Both the position numbers and the translations under genes were made by a program. The notes under the pieces are model-generated. The model saw nothing but the letters and a program-made list of their open reading frames with translations. It was not told where the DNA came from and did not search any database. A DNA stretch of 64,000 nt from Thereva unica (Eukaryota; Arthropoda; Insecta; Diptera; Therevidae): positions 222,613,978 through 222,677,977 of the forward strand of contig OX465281.1 of assembly GCA_949987705.1 (NCBI GenBank). The letters are read 5' to 3'. This document shows positions 21,766-32,463 of this stretch, in pieces. Within the stretch, counting starts at the first letter, position 1, and every line of letters starts with the position of its first letter.

Positions 21766-23210
21766 TAGTCCATTCAAAACGCGGGGGGGGGGGGTTCCAA
21801 AATAACACCGTTAAGAAAATCGAACCCTAAACGTTTTTGGGGTCGCTGATCACGAAAATCGAGGTCCCGCGGTCCCAAAATTAGGGCGTCACCCCTAAAA
21901 ATGCAAAAAACACCCCTTTTTAGGGTGTTTTCGCGATTATTTCAATAATAATGAAAACTAATGCGATGAAATGCACTTTTTTTAATATTTATTTGCGAAG
22001 GGGGTTGATTTATACTAAATTTAGGCGAGCTTAATGGTAAGGGGTACCCCTAAAGGGTTGAAAGTACCCCTAAATTGACGAAAAATGGCAAAAATTGTAA
22101 AAAAAATTTTCCCAAGTTTTTGCTTCAAATTTGATTGTGGGCGTACTGTCAGGCAAAAATAAATTATTTTCAACCCTTAAGGGGTAAAACTACCCCTACA
22201 ATATAGTTAATTGAAAACTAGGGGGGGTGTTCCAAAATAACACCGTTAAGAAAATCGAACCCTAAAGGTTTTTGGGGTCGCTGATCACGAAAATCGAGGT
22301 CCCGTGGTCCTAAAATTAGGGCGTCACCCCTAAAAATGCAAAAAAATCCTTTTTAGGGGGTTTTCGCGATTATATCAATAATAATGAAAACTAATGCGAT
22401 GAAATGCACTTTTTTTAATATTTATTTGCGAAGGGGGTTGAGGGTAGCGCTAAAGGGTGCAATATCTTAATTTTATTACTTTGCCTCCGTTTTTACCTGC
22501 CTAAATGTCATTGTAAAAAAACGGACCACCCCATTATTCAGAAGTACCTGAAATAAATTAGGGTTCATATTTCGCAATTATTGTGTGATTGTCGTTTTTA
22601 CAGAAATTCAGAGTTTATTTAAAGATTCCACGAAATGAAATATTTCTCAATTAATTTTTTATTTATTTTTTTTCTTTAGGGGTGGTTTAACCTCTGTACA
22701 AACGGGTTTATAGTGAAATGTTTCAAATGTTGTAATGATTACAAATGGAAAATGAAATTTAAATGTAAAACAATAAATTTTCATTTGTTTTAATTACAAT
22801 TTTAATGTGGGGGTAGTTGTACCCCCTTAAGAGTTGAAAACATTAATTTTTTTGCTGATAATACCTTTTGAACAAAATTTCAAACAAAAAGCATAAAAAA
22901 AATGTTTTCAATTTTTTTTTATATAAAGTTGTTTTTATTATAGTAAGTTCGCCTTAATTTAGTATAAATCAACCCATTTCGCAAATAAATATTAAAAAAA
23001 GTGCATTTCATCGCATTAGTTTTCATTATTATTGAAATAATCGCGAAAACCCCCTAAAAAGGGGTGTTTTTTGCATTTTTAGGGGTGACGCCCTAATTTT
23101 GGGACCGCGGGACCTCGATTTTCGTGATCAGCGACCCCAAAAACGTTTAGGGTTCGATTTTCTTAACGGTGTTATTTTGGAACACCATAACGCGCGTTTT
23201 GAATGGACTA
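21766..23210. mobile_element. Foldback element with about 250 bp arms and an internal third copy
   Basis: Left arm 21766-22030 and right arm 22955-23210 are reverse complements: tagtccattcaaaacgcg at the tip, then ttccaaaataacaccgttaa, ggtcgctgatcacgaaaatc, cgcattagttttcattatta (as complement). The same block occurs a third time in direct orientation with the left arm at about 22218-22440. A weaker mirrored flank (cctagtttatagc, ttcgaatta) extends outward to about 21605 and 23330. The arms carry long G and C runs and agggg/cccct motifs. No protein motif was found. The element class is unknown. Confidence 0.75.
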
Positions 23211-23324
23211 TTCGGTTTAGGCCATAATTCGAATTACCTCGTTTATAGGGTAAAAAATTTTGGATGATCCATAATTCGAATTATTTTTGGAGTAGCTATA
23301 AACTAGGTAATAGTTACTATTAAA

Positions 23325-23377
23325 TTTTCGAGAGTATGGCAGTGTGCGCTGTTACTCTCAGTCGTTACTCTCGAAAA
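23325..23377. repeat. Short inverted repeat, 12 bp arms
   Basis: ttttcgagagta (23325-23336) and tactctcgaaaa (23366-23377) would form a hairpin with a loop of about 29 bases. It lies at the outer edge of the weakly mirrored flank of the foldback element. Confidence 0.6.
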
Positions 23378-24789
23378 GATTTAATCGTTGTCTATATAAA
23401 CTATTTATACGCTTACATTTGTTTAAATTTTTGTTATATATAATTTTTTATAGTATACAATCATCCCTCAGCAACTATCATTTAAATCTCCAAAAGAAAT
23501 TACCCGCATGAATTCCCCCAAAATACTACATAGTGGTGAACAATTAACTGAGCTGCGAGATCTCCCAAAACCATATGGCACAAATGCACAAGGACAAATG
23601 TTATTCGCTGGAACCCATTAAAACTCCTTAATTGAGACATAAACAGCACCGTTCTAAGCGCTGCCACGGGGAAAGGCTTGCTCTGGAGGACACTCCACCA
23701 TGCCACCATGCCGCCATTTGAAAAAGTCAAACAAGCTAGTAGAATTAATCAAATGCAATTTGGCTTATTGCAAGAAGGTTCCCAAGGAAAATACAGAAAG
23801 GCGTGCAGAAGAAATTGAATTGCAACCAGGACGCTTTCGTAGTTTCCATGTCCTTGTGCGTTTGTTTCGCTGTAGAAATGCTCTTGTAGAACGAATGCTT
23901 TTCTGGAATGAATTATATTGTTATATCTACATCCTGAAAGATTTTTTATTATTGCGTAATTGTGTTGGTTTATTGCTTATATTAGGTAAAAGGACGAAAG
24001 AGTTGTGTGTTCCTCACTCGTATTTAGACCTCCTCAGGGGAAATTTCAACAGTGGCAGACTATTCATTGTTGCACTTATAAGATTTATTTCTGTGGCTTC
24101 TTTTCGCGACTGCAAACAAAACCGCTCTACTTCACGTGGAAAAGTCATTGATCATAGCACACGAGACAACAATGACACATCTTAAAAATGCAAGAACGTG
24201 TTGTGGAGGTGCTGATTGTGATTCAGATCACGTCCTTGCGAGTGGGAGATGCCAGTGCCTTTTTGTTGGTACAAATATTGCCACTTTTATTTTAATGCAT
24301 TCACTGCTAAAAGACAACGTCTATTTGACACAGGTGAAAGGAATATTTCATATTTACTTACGGGAAATTGAGCGGGATATAGAAGGGTCTCGATATGTAC
24401 CTTTGAAATTTATAGTGCACAAACTAAAACTTTCTAGGGACATGTATGATTCAACATTTGAAGAAGGATGACTTAATATTGTAAATGTTGTCAAATTTTC
24501 AGACCCGACAGATTTGAATTATTCACTACTATACATTTAGAGTGCTGCGTATATGAATAACCATAGTTTCGACTGTACAACAGAGCCATGAAGTTGTAAA
24601 AATTCAGGAATCAGTGCTCATGGCAGCAATTTCATGTAACGTTAATTAAAAACCCGCTAAAGCAGATGCAAGTTTTTAAAAATGCTAAAGCAACCCCCTT
24701 TTGGTTTATGAAATCCTTGTTTTTTTTTTTTTTTAAATTACCTTTCATTACCATTTCAGGAATTGTTTGTAAAGGAAAAAAATTCAGAA
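23378..24789. other. No gene recognised; two open frames of unknown meaning
   Basis: Frames 23700-24185 (161 codons) and 24136-24471 (111 codons, both plus) overlap by about 50 bases. The second has a Cys cluster (TCCGGADCDSDHVLASGRCQ). I recognise no family, see no splice or promoter logic, and cannot exclude decayed transposon coding. Confidence 0.3.
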
Positions 24790-24811
24790 AAGTTTCATTC
24801 ATTGCGCTCCT

Positions 24812-27059
24812 TTAATCCCTCATGGGACATAGGGCGGAAACAGTTGCCCTCCAGCGGACTCTGTTTTGCGCGACAGTTCTCAGATCCGACCAGGATCTCC
24901 CAGTTGTTGCGGCTTCTTCTAGTAGGGTTCTCCTCCACGTTGTTCTAGGTCGTCCTACTCGACGAGATCCTTGCGGATTCCAGTCAAGGGCCTGTTTGGC
25001 TAGATTTTCGTTTTCGCGTCGCAAGGTGTGGCCAACCCAATTCCATTTCCTTCGCCTGATTTGGTCGTCTATCCTTTCTTGGCCGGCACGTCGCTATAGT
25101 TCTTCGTTTGAAATTCTATCTTGCCAGCGGATTTTTAGGATACGACGAAGGCATCTGTTGATGAAGACTTGTAGGCGCCCTCTGATGAATTGGGTGACTT
25201 TCCATGTTTCGCAACCGTACAAAAGTACTGCCTTCACGTTGGAGTTGAACAGCCGCAATTTAGTGTTAGTTGAGATCTCCGTAGATCTCCATATGCGGAA
25301 CAGGCATGCATATGCGCCTCGTGCTTTATTTATTCTGGAACTGACATCTTCTTCTGCACCGCCATTTTCGGTAATAATACTACCGAGGTAGCAGAATTTA
25401 TCGACCAGTTCCACGTCACGGTTATTCAGCGCAGTCCGTTCAATGGTGTTTGCATTTATCCTCATTTCTTTAGTTTTAGTCGGATTTAGCCTTAAGCCTG
25501 CTGGACTACTTTCTGTTGCCAAATTGTTAATCATGTTTTTGAGGTCCTGGTGTCTGTGGGCCAGCAAACAGATATCATCTGCGTAGTCGAAATCCTTAAG
25601 GCGGTCTAACAAACCCCATTGTATGCCGCCTGTTCTACTATCTAGAGCGCCGACAAGGATGTCATTTATTACTATAAGAAATAGTAAAGGCGAGAGTAGG
25701 CATCCTTGTCGTACTCCTGAGCTCACCTCGAAGCTGTCGGATAATTTTCCATTATGGAGAACTCTGCATTTGGAATTGTTATATAGGGCTTTTATCAATT
25801 ATATTATTTTATCAGGCAGTCCACGTCGCCGTAGTGCCTGCCATATAAAGCTCCTATTGACCGAGTCGAACGCTTTCTCATAATCTACGAAAGCAAGGTA
25901 AAGGGGGGATCGGAATTCAGTAGACTGCTCCACTATTATTCGTAAGGTGTTGATATGATCAATACATGAGCGGCCCTTCCTGAATCCGGCCTGCTGCCTT
26001 CTAAGCGTTCGGTCTACTGCCTCACTTATCCTAGATAGTAATATATGGGACAAAATTTTGCCCACAGTAGATAGTAAACAGATGCCTCTCCAGTTGTCGC
26101 ATATTGTTAGGTCCCCCTTTTTTGGTATTTTGACTATGATACCTTCCGTCCAATCCTCCGGAAAGGTACAGGTGTTCCATGCTATTTGTAGGATTGGCTG
26201 AAGCGCATCTGCTATGAGGCTTGAGTCGGCTTTCAACAATTCTGGCGGGATGCCATCTTTCCCAGCTGCTTTACCATTGGCCATCGCATGAATTGCGGCT
26301 ACTATTTCCGTCTTGGATGGGGCCCGGGTGGTGATTCGAATTGGCCGAATTGTTGCTGGTTTCCTGAGGTTCCTGTGTAAATGAACCATTCAGGGCGGCG
26401 AAGAAGTAATCTCTCCATCTTTGGAGCTGCTCCTCGTCGCTGCACAGCAGCCTTCCATCCGCACTCTTAACGGCATGCTTTTTAGTAGAGTGCTTTCCCG
26501 TGAGCTGTTTAGTGATTTGGTACAGCACCTTACTGTTGCCTGTGTTTGCCGCGTTTTCCGCTTTTTCTGCGAGCTCATTTATCTGCTGCCTTTCATCACT
26601 CCGGACACTTCTCTTTACCTCCCGGTGTAATTGGGAGTATTCCCGTTCCAGTTGGTAACGTCTTTCGGGGTCGCTTGTAGAGTTTACGTTATTTTTTAGG
26701 GCTCTCCTGCGTTCTATTTTTTGCCAGGTTGTGTCCGAGATCCAGTGTTGCTGGTTTCTTTGGACATAACCGATGCTCGTTTCCGCAGCCGTCAATATTG
26801 CGCCCTTTGTTCTACTCCACAGCTCTTCAATATTTGTGTCGTCAGAAACGTTGTGCTGGTTTAATATTTGTTGTAGGTTTCCAGCAAATTCCCGCTTTTT
26901 AACGCTCTCCCGCAGAAGATCTACGTTGAACCGTCTACGGTTTATAGCGATTTTAAGGCGAATAGTTGCTACAACCAAATGGTGGTCGCTTTCAGTGTCT
27001 GCTCCCCTGAAACTCCTGACATCCTCAAGGATAGTTCTCCATCTGCGGCTGGCGGCCAC
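24812..27059 (-). pseudogene. RTE reverse transcriptase (frameshifted, two stops)
   Basis: Contains, in order, SDHHLVVATIRLKI, a charged linker, GKAAGKDGIPPELLK, CDNWRGICLLS, QQAGFRKGRSCIDHI, FVDYEKAFDSVN, SGVRQGCLLSPLLF, FDYADDICLLAHR (catalytic Asp pair) and the C-terminal arm LLYGCETWKVT, then a WxGHTLRRENE / GRPRTTWRRTLLEE ending. The frame slips by one base near 26335; Glu became a stop at about 25799 and Trp became a stop at about 25093, judged against the 34 kb copy. All motifs are otherwise intact, so decay is recent. Confidence 0.88.
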
Positions 27060-27152
27060 ATGATCTATCTGATTTCTCGTCCTACCATCGGGCGATACCC
27101 AGGTCTCTTTGTGTATCTTCTTGTGACAAAAGTAAGTTCCACCTACAATGAG

Positions 27153-28152
27153 TTAGTGGGAGCTACAGAAGTCAACGAAAAGCTCACCATTGTTATTGGT
27201 AACTTGGCTTAGACCTTGATTTCCAATTGTTTGTTCAAGGCCGGTGTTGTCACGGCCGATCTGTGCGTTTAAGTCACCCATTAATACAATGATGTCTCCC
27301 CTTGGAATAGAACGAAAAACCTCATTCAGCCGCAAATAGAACTCGTCTTTGATGTCATCTTCAGCGTCCTCAGTTGGAGCATAGCATTGGACTACCGTAG
27401 TACTTCTTAGTCTGGTACGCAGGCGCACGGTAATAATCCTCTCAGAAACTGGTGACCAGCTAATGAGGCTGGACCTGGCTTCTTTGGTGAGTATTAAGCC
27501 CGGTACCCACTTGTTGCAAACCGGCGTTTCGTATCCCTGTATCGTTTCAATTGTTGATTGATACGAACAAAACAGGAACCCAAATTTTTCGTGTATCATC
27601 ACTGCGTTTCGAATCATCCAGCCTGTATCATGTTTGATGCGGGAGCGCGATACGGTTATCTGGTCAGTGTGTGATTTGAAGTGACGATGAACAGAATACG
27701 CGCATGCCCGTCCACACTTCCTCCTAAAGCGTATCGTATCATTCCTTTGATGTGACGGAGAAAAACCGCTAAATGAGAGATCGGGTTTGGATTGTATCAT
27801 TTCGCACATTTTGAAACGAAGCGTTGCAATTTTTTTAGAATAAAATTTTAAGAACGGTGATACGAAACGCCGGTTTGCAACAAGTGGGTACCGGGCTTAA
27901 CACTCCTTCGGCTTTCAGTTTCGTTTCTCCCAGAATATAAAATGATTCACCATTTGGGCAGATATGTTCCCCCGCATCGGGCCATCTGGTCTCGCTAAGT
28001 CCCATGATCTTGATTTTATATCGATTCATCTCGTTCAGGACTTCATCCAACCGTCCCTCAGCCAGCAGTGTTCTCACATTCCATGATCCGATTCGTGTCC
28101 TTGTTCGAAAAGCAAAGGTCGTCGTCGTGTTGTCCATCCGGTTCCGAGGCAT
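27153..28152 (-). pseudogene. RTE endonuclease domain (interrupted)
   Basis: AP endonuclease-like domain that nicks target DNA in RTE elements. Part one (28152-27901) has IGSWNVRTLLAEGRLDEV and IKIMGLSETRW (the catalytic-fold Asn and Glu motifs). After the MITE, part two continues GLILTKEARSSLISW-like sequence, VVQCYAPTEDAEDD and VLMGDLNAQIG (the G-D-x-N motif). The S-D-H-x motif comes later at about 26990 (ADTESDHHLVV). The frame is broken by the MITE and again near 27150-27060. The most upstream Met at 28152 is a plausible start, since WNVRTL is close behind. Confidence 0.85.
27498..27896. mobile_element. 399 bp MITE with TTAA duplication inside the RTE endonuclease
   Basis: Perfect 38 bp inverted ends starting gcccggtacccacttgttgc. 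TTAA lies at both flanks (27494-27497 and 27897-27900). Removing the insert and one TTAA restores AEGVLILTKEARSSL in the endonuclease frame. The TTAA duplication with exact restoration points to the piggyBac superfamily. The interior has repeated gtatc/gatac motifs and no coding motif. The near-identity of the two ends suggests it is young. Confidence 0.9.
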
Positions 28153-28200
28153 TGTTTGCCGATTCGTAGCAGAAAAGTTTACAAATAGAAAATTAGCAGT

Positions 28201-29117
28201 TAACTAAAATAACCTTATTTTCGAGATCTGTCAGAAGTTCGCAAGGAGCAAGTTAACTCATGCTTTTGTTGTCAATGAAAACGATTCCTAACAAGTTAAT
28301 TTGAAATTTGTGTTAAAAGTGTGTGAGGGGCAGAATCAGTTTTTACAAAGAGAAATTTCGTGTTTTTTTTTAAAAATAGATAAAGAAATCGTTTAAATGA
28401 GACTAATTCCCAGAAAATCAGGGTTGTAATGGAATTACCAATCCGGATTTTGCGTAATTTGTGAAAGTTCTGTTTTTACGGTCGATAGAGTCCCAGCAAT
28501 TGGCCAGAACAGACTGTGGTAGCAAAGTAAACCACAGTATGAAACTGTTGAAATGAACAGCTGGGCTACAAAAGAGTGAACGGCAAATTGTGTCTACTTT
28601 CTTCCAAAGTCAGCATCAGCCCGTTCTTTCACCAAGTTCCTAGGATCAGGGGTGACTAACCTATTGCCCGCGTGGCAGTGGCATGTATGAAACATTTCCC
28701 GGCACATGACATTTTGTCGGTGCAGTCAACGCTGAATTTACCACTAGGCCTACTAGCCCCGAGCCTAGGGGCAGACAATGCCAGGAGGCCCAAGCGCACA
28801 GAAAAAAATGAGTTGGGAAGGCGATAGGGATAGGCAGTTGTGTCAAACGTGTGTATCAGATCAGGTAAAAAATATAAAACAAAAGAGAATTTTCAGACAA
28901 AGTTCGTTATATTTCCAAGAGCTTGTTTTTAAAAACCGATGGTGAAACGGGGTGCGTTTCCATTTACGCTAATTGGACAATCTGATTCAATGACTGATGA
29001 TGCTAATCAACTGTTAGAACAGTTTTACTCATAAAAATAGCTTAGGAAAACTAATAGGTGTTTTGAAAGTCGTGTCGATGTTTAATCTATTGAGGCACTC
29101 GAACAATAACTTCACTA
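28201..29117. other. No gene seen
   Basis: A GC-rich patch at about 28650-28800 (with cactaggcctactagccccg) looks like a transposon fragment but no partner end was found. Confidence 0.35.
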
Positions 29118-29404
29118 TTAGGCTAAGAACATAGTGAAGCAGAGAGCAAAGTAGCGATGAAAGCGGAGAGCAAAGCGGCGAATGGATGTCGCGCTTATAA
29201 AAGAGTGTCTAACACATAGTGACGCGTTTTAAATCGAGCAGAAAGTATTCAAAATTATTATGGATTTTTTATAAGGATCCACAGGATCATCCTTTAAAAG
29301 TATCAGCTCCACTTTTTGAATCGTGCTGTGACATTAATTCTATAAGAAACAATAGAAGCTATTTGGGAAATATTACAACCAGTTCATATAGAAGTTACCA
29401 CAAA

Positions 29405-29470
29405 GAGTATGTTTAACCAAATTACCAAAGAATTTTACGATAAGTGGAACTTTCCTAAATGCTTGAATGA
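29405..29470 (+). pseudogene. Harbinger transposase (DDE_Tnp_4-like) scrap
   Basis: About 20 codons, QITKEFYDKWNFPKCLNEMN then a stop. The W-x-F-P-x-C-[I/L]-x-x-[I/M]-[D/N] spacing is that of the first catalytic Asp region of Harbinger transposases, with the Asp changed. Too short for certainty alone; the TTA duplication and the MADF fragment in the same element make it more likely. Confidence 0.45.
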
Positions 29471-32016
29471 AATGAATTGAAATTCTGTAAGGGGGTTTTT
29501 TTTACTTAAAACTCTTTTGCTATTTAAATATTTTTCAGTAAAAATGTAACAAGTGCATAAAAAATGCAGCCGCAGCATTAGTCCAATCAATCTACGGAAA
29601 TTCTCCAGACAATTGAAGGCAGGAAAAAAAAAATATGGGCGTGTAGAACACTTAATTTGAAGAATGATAGCGTTTTTTTTACGGAACTGCATTGGCGAAC
29701 TTAACCTAAAAAATTCGCAAAAGTCAAAAAACCGGTTTTTCGCCAATAAAACAAAAAGTTGAGCTCGGATCCGAAAAAGTTAAATTATAAAGTTATAGGT
29801 ATTAAAATTATCTTTCAATTGATGTGGTACAAAATATTGGTTAGTGTCTTATACATGGAGAAAAATGCTAAAAACCGCTAAAAATCGCTTCTTTTTCATT
29901 TATTTTTTTCTTTTTATTGATGCGACCTAGAAACTTTTTATTTGGTAAAAATGTTGCTTTTGGCAATCTGAAAACTCATTATTTTTTTTGGCTCGAAATT
30001 TTGCAAAATATGGGAGAAATTTCGATTTATGTAAAAAAAAGCGTTTTCGTAAAATCCTTCGTCTACAGCTCCTCGACCTCGTAGGACATTTTTTCGAAGC
30101 TCTTTTTCTTCGTTAAGAGTTGGACTATCATGCACTATAAGTTAAAATTGGGGTTTTTCAATTTTATGTACAAAAAACTCCACCGCAGAAAAGACAAGTT
30201 TTTTTGCCGCAAAAAAGACAAGTTTTTGTACTGCAAGTTTTTTATTTCATTATTTTTCGACTCTAAACTACTATTTAATAAAATTTTATATTCTTTTTAG
30301 AGAATAAATAGGTAATTTGGTCATACATTATATAAATGTATATTGAATCTAATATCTCACACTTTTATAGGAATAATTTGTTTTTGGTTGATCTACATGA
30401 AAAGTAGTTGAAGAGTTGCATGTTGTATTTTGAAGAGTTGGGTTTATTTAAATGGTTTAACGTTGGTGGTTTTTAGAGAATAAATAGGTAATTTACATAC
30501 ATTATATAAATGATAATAAAAGTTGGTTTTTTGGCATGGCTTTTTCCAACTATAAAAAATTGTTTCATTTTTCAATTTACTTTTATTGTTCTCGAAAAAT
30601 TTTGTTATTGCAGACTTCTAGAGTTAAATTAAAAAAAGCTATAGAAAATGGCCCTCGAATTTCGAGTCCTGGATGCGGCTATTTGTATTAATTTTAAATA
30701 TTTTAACGTTCAGGCAATTTTGGTCATAGTTCAAATAAATGTATTTTGAATCTAATGACTCCAACTTTTATAGGAATAGTTGGTTTTTCATTATTGGTTG
30801 ATAAAAGTTGAATTTAGAAGTTTTGAAATGATTTGAAATATTTAAACGTTAGCTGCAGCAGGGCGCACCGGGTCCTAGCTATCCAAAATACAGAAAATAA
30901 GCAGTTCATTGCGACACTGCATCTGTGTATGAAAATTCATATCTCGAAAAATGATATGTCAATGGATGGTTTTTATTGTCGCGATCAACAAGTCAGATCC
31001 CTAATAGTTTCACATTTTGTTATTTGGAATCAAAAATACCAAAAAATTGCCTTTTTCAAACTCCCTTACGGTATATTAAAATGCTTCACCTGATTACTAC
31101 TATTGGCTTATGGGTGCAGCATAGGCGCCCCGGGTCCCAGCTAGTTTATATAATAAAAATTGATTCGAACAACCAGAAATTACTACAGCGCGAAAAGTTA
31201 GAAGTGGCCGCTCACCAAGTAAACATTCTACGAAAAAGATGAAATTGCACATGATCCGTGCTGTTGAGACCTCAATAACAACTTGTATGTATGTAGTACA
31301 GTAAATATTGAACAACAATATGTCTCAAATTCACAGGTATTTAACGAAGGAAAAAGGCTCCGTTATTTAAAAAAATGTCTTCGCTGTTGACGGTCGTACG
31401 GTTAATTTATTTTATTTTAAAATTAGTAAAAAGAATATAAACTTTTATTAAATAGTAGTTTGAAGTCGAAAAATAATGAAATAAAAAACTTGCAGTACAA
31501 AAACTTGTCTTTTTTTGCGGCAAAAAAACTTGTCTTTTTTGCGGTGGAGTTTTTTGTGCATAAAATTGAAAAACTCCAATTTTAACTTATAGTGCATGAT
31601 AGTCCAACTCTTAACGAAGAAAAAGAGCTTCGAAAAAATGTCCTACGAGGTCGAGGAGCTGTAGACGAAGGATTTTACGAAAACGCTTTTTTTTACATAA
31701 ATCGAAATTTCTCCCATATTTTGCAAAATTTCGAGCCAAAAAAAATAATGAGTTTTCAGATTGCCAAAAGCAACATTTTTACCAAATAAAAAGTTTCTAG
31801 GTCGCATCAATAAAAAAAAAAAAAAAATGAAAAAGAAACGATTTTTAGCGGTTTTTAGCATTTTTCTCCATGTATAAGACACTAACCAATATTTTGTACC
31901 ACATCAATTGAAAGATAATTTTAATACCTATAACTTTATAATTTAACTTTTTCGGATCCGAGCTCAACTTTTTGCTTTATTGGCGAAAAACCGGTTTTTT
32001 GACTTTTGCGAATTTT

Positions 32017-32265
32017 TTAGGTTAAGTTCGCCAATGCAGTTCCGTAAAAAAAAACGCTATGATTCTTCAAATTAAGTGTTCTACACGCCCATATTTTTTT
32101 TTTTCCTGCCTTCAATTGTCTGGAAATTAACATGGTGATTCCGTAGATTGATTGGACTACATTGCATAATTTGTCTAATATGAAACTATTGTGATGTTTA
32201 GAATCCCATAATGGATTTTTAACAATAACTTTACTTAGAAATGCCTCTATATCCATTTTAAACAA
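32017..32265 (-). pseudogene. MADF-like N-terminal fragment of a Harbinger accessory protein
   Basis: An 82-codon frame. MDIEAFLSKVIVKNPLWDSK followed by HHNSFILDKLCNVV matches the start of MADF/SANT-like DNA-binding proteins (L-I-x-x-V-x-x-x-P-x-[L/I]-W-[D/N]-x-x-x-x-x-[Y/F]-x-x-x). PIF/Harbinger elements are known to carry such a partner protein beside the transposase. The frame then runs into the palindrome arm and loses similarity, so the gene was broken when the foldback structure formed. It begins about 200 bp inside the right terminal repeat, the right place for an element gene. Confidence 0.6.
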
Positions 32266-32463
32266 CTATTTAAACAGCGATGATAGCAGAGAAATCAAAA
32301 TTGTTTGAACTCGTCGCTTTGCTCGTTTATAACAGCGATGTAACCTCGCTGCAGTATGCTCCATTATGTGCGTATTAACAGGAGTTCACTTATTTAATTT
32401 CGCCGCTTTGCTCTCCACTTGCATCGCTGCTTTGCTCTCTGCTTCACTATGTTCTTAGCCTTA

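Larger units (their letters stand above)
24790..28200 (-). mobile_element. RTE-type LINE, copy 1, nearly full length but broken
   Basis: On the minus strand from about 28152 down: AP-type endonuclease, linker, reverse transcriptase, and a C-terminal segment with WVGHTLRRENE and GRRVGRPRTTWRR-like sequence typical of RTE elements. A 399 bp TTAA-flanked MITE splits the endonuclease. It is further disabled by a one-base frameshift near 26335 and stops at about 25799 and 25093. The matching copy at 33.8-35.3 kb lacks those two stops. It sits inside the F-BAR gene's large intron in the same orientation as the gene. Confidence 0.9.
29121..32460. mobile_element. PIF/Harbinger-derived giant palindrome, 3.34 kb, TTA duplication
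   Basis: Ends are inverted repeats beginning ggctaagaacatagtgaagc, the first 31 bases identical, flanked by TTA at 29118-29120 and 32461-32463. Inner arms at about 29577-30300 and 31425-32158 are near-perfect reverse complements; they even give the same 65-codon frame (30135-29938 minus and 31592-31789 plus). The loop is about 1.1 kb. Between the outer ends and the inner arms the two sides differ. The right side, read inward, starts a MADF-like protein (MDIEAFLSKVIVKNPLWDSK). The left side, read inward, has EFYDKWNFPKCLNEMN, like the W-x-F-P-x-C-x-G-x-x-D segment of Harbinger transposases. Repeated gagcaaag motifs near the ends could be transposase sites. Confidence 0.85.

Noticed and set aside
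23700..24471. Two overlapping frames as a novel gene pair
   Set aside because: No recognisable domain, frames overlap only by chance-like offset, no splice or regulatory support. Kept as unknown.
29938..30135. A conserved 65-residue gene, since an identical frame recurs at 31592-31789
   Set aside because: Identity is explained by the palindrome arms; the frame has no known domain and runs through A/T tracts.
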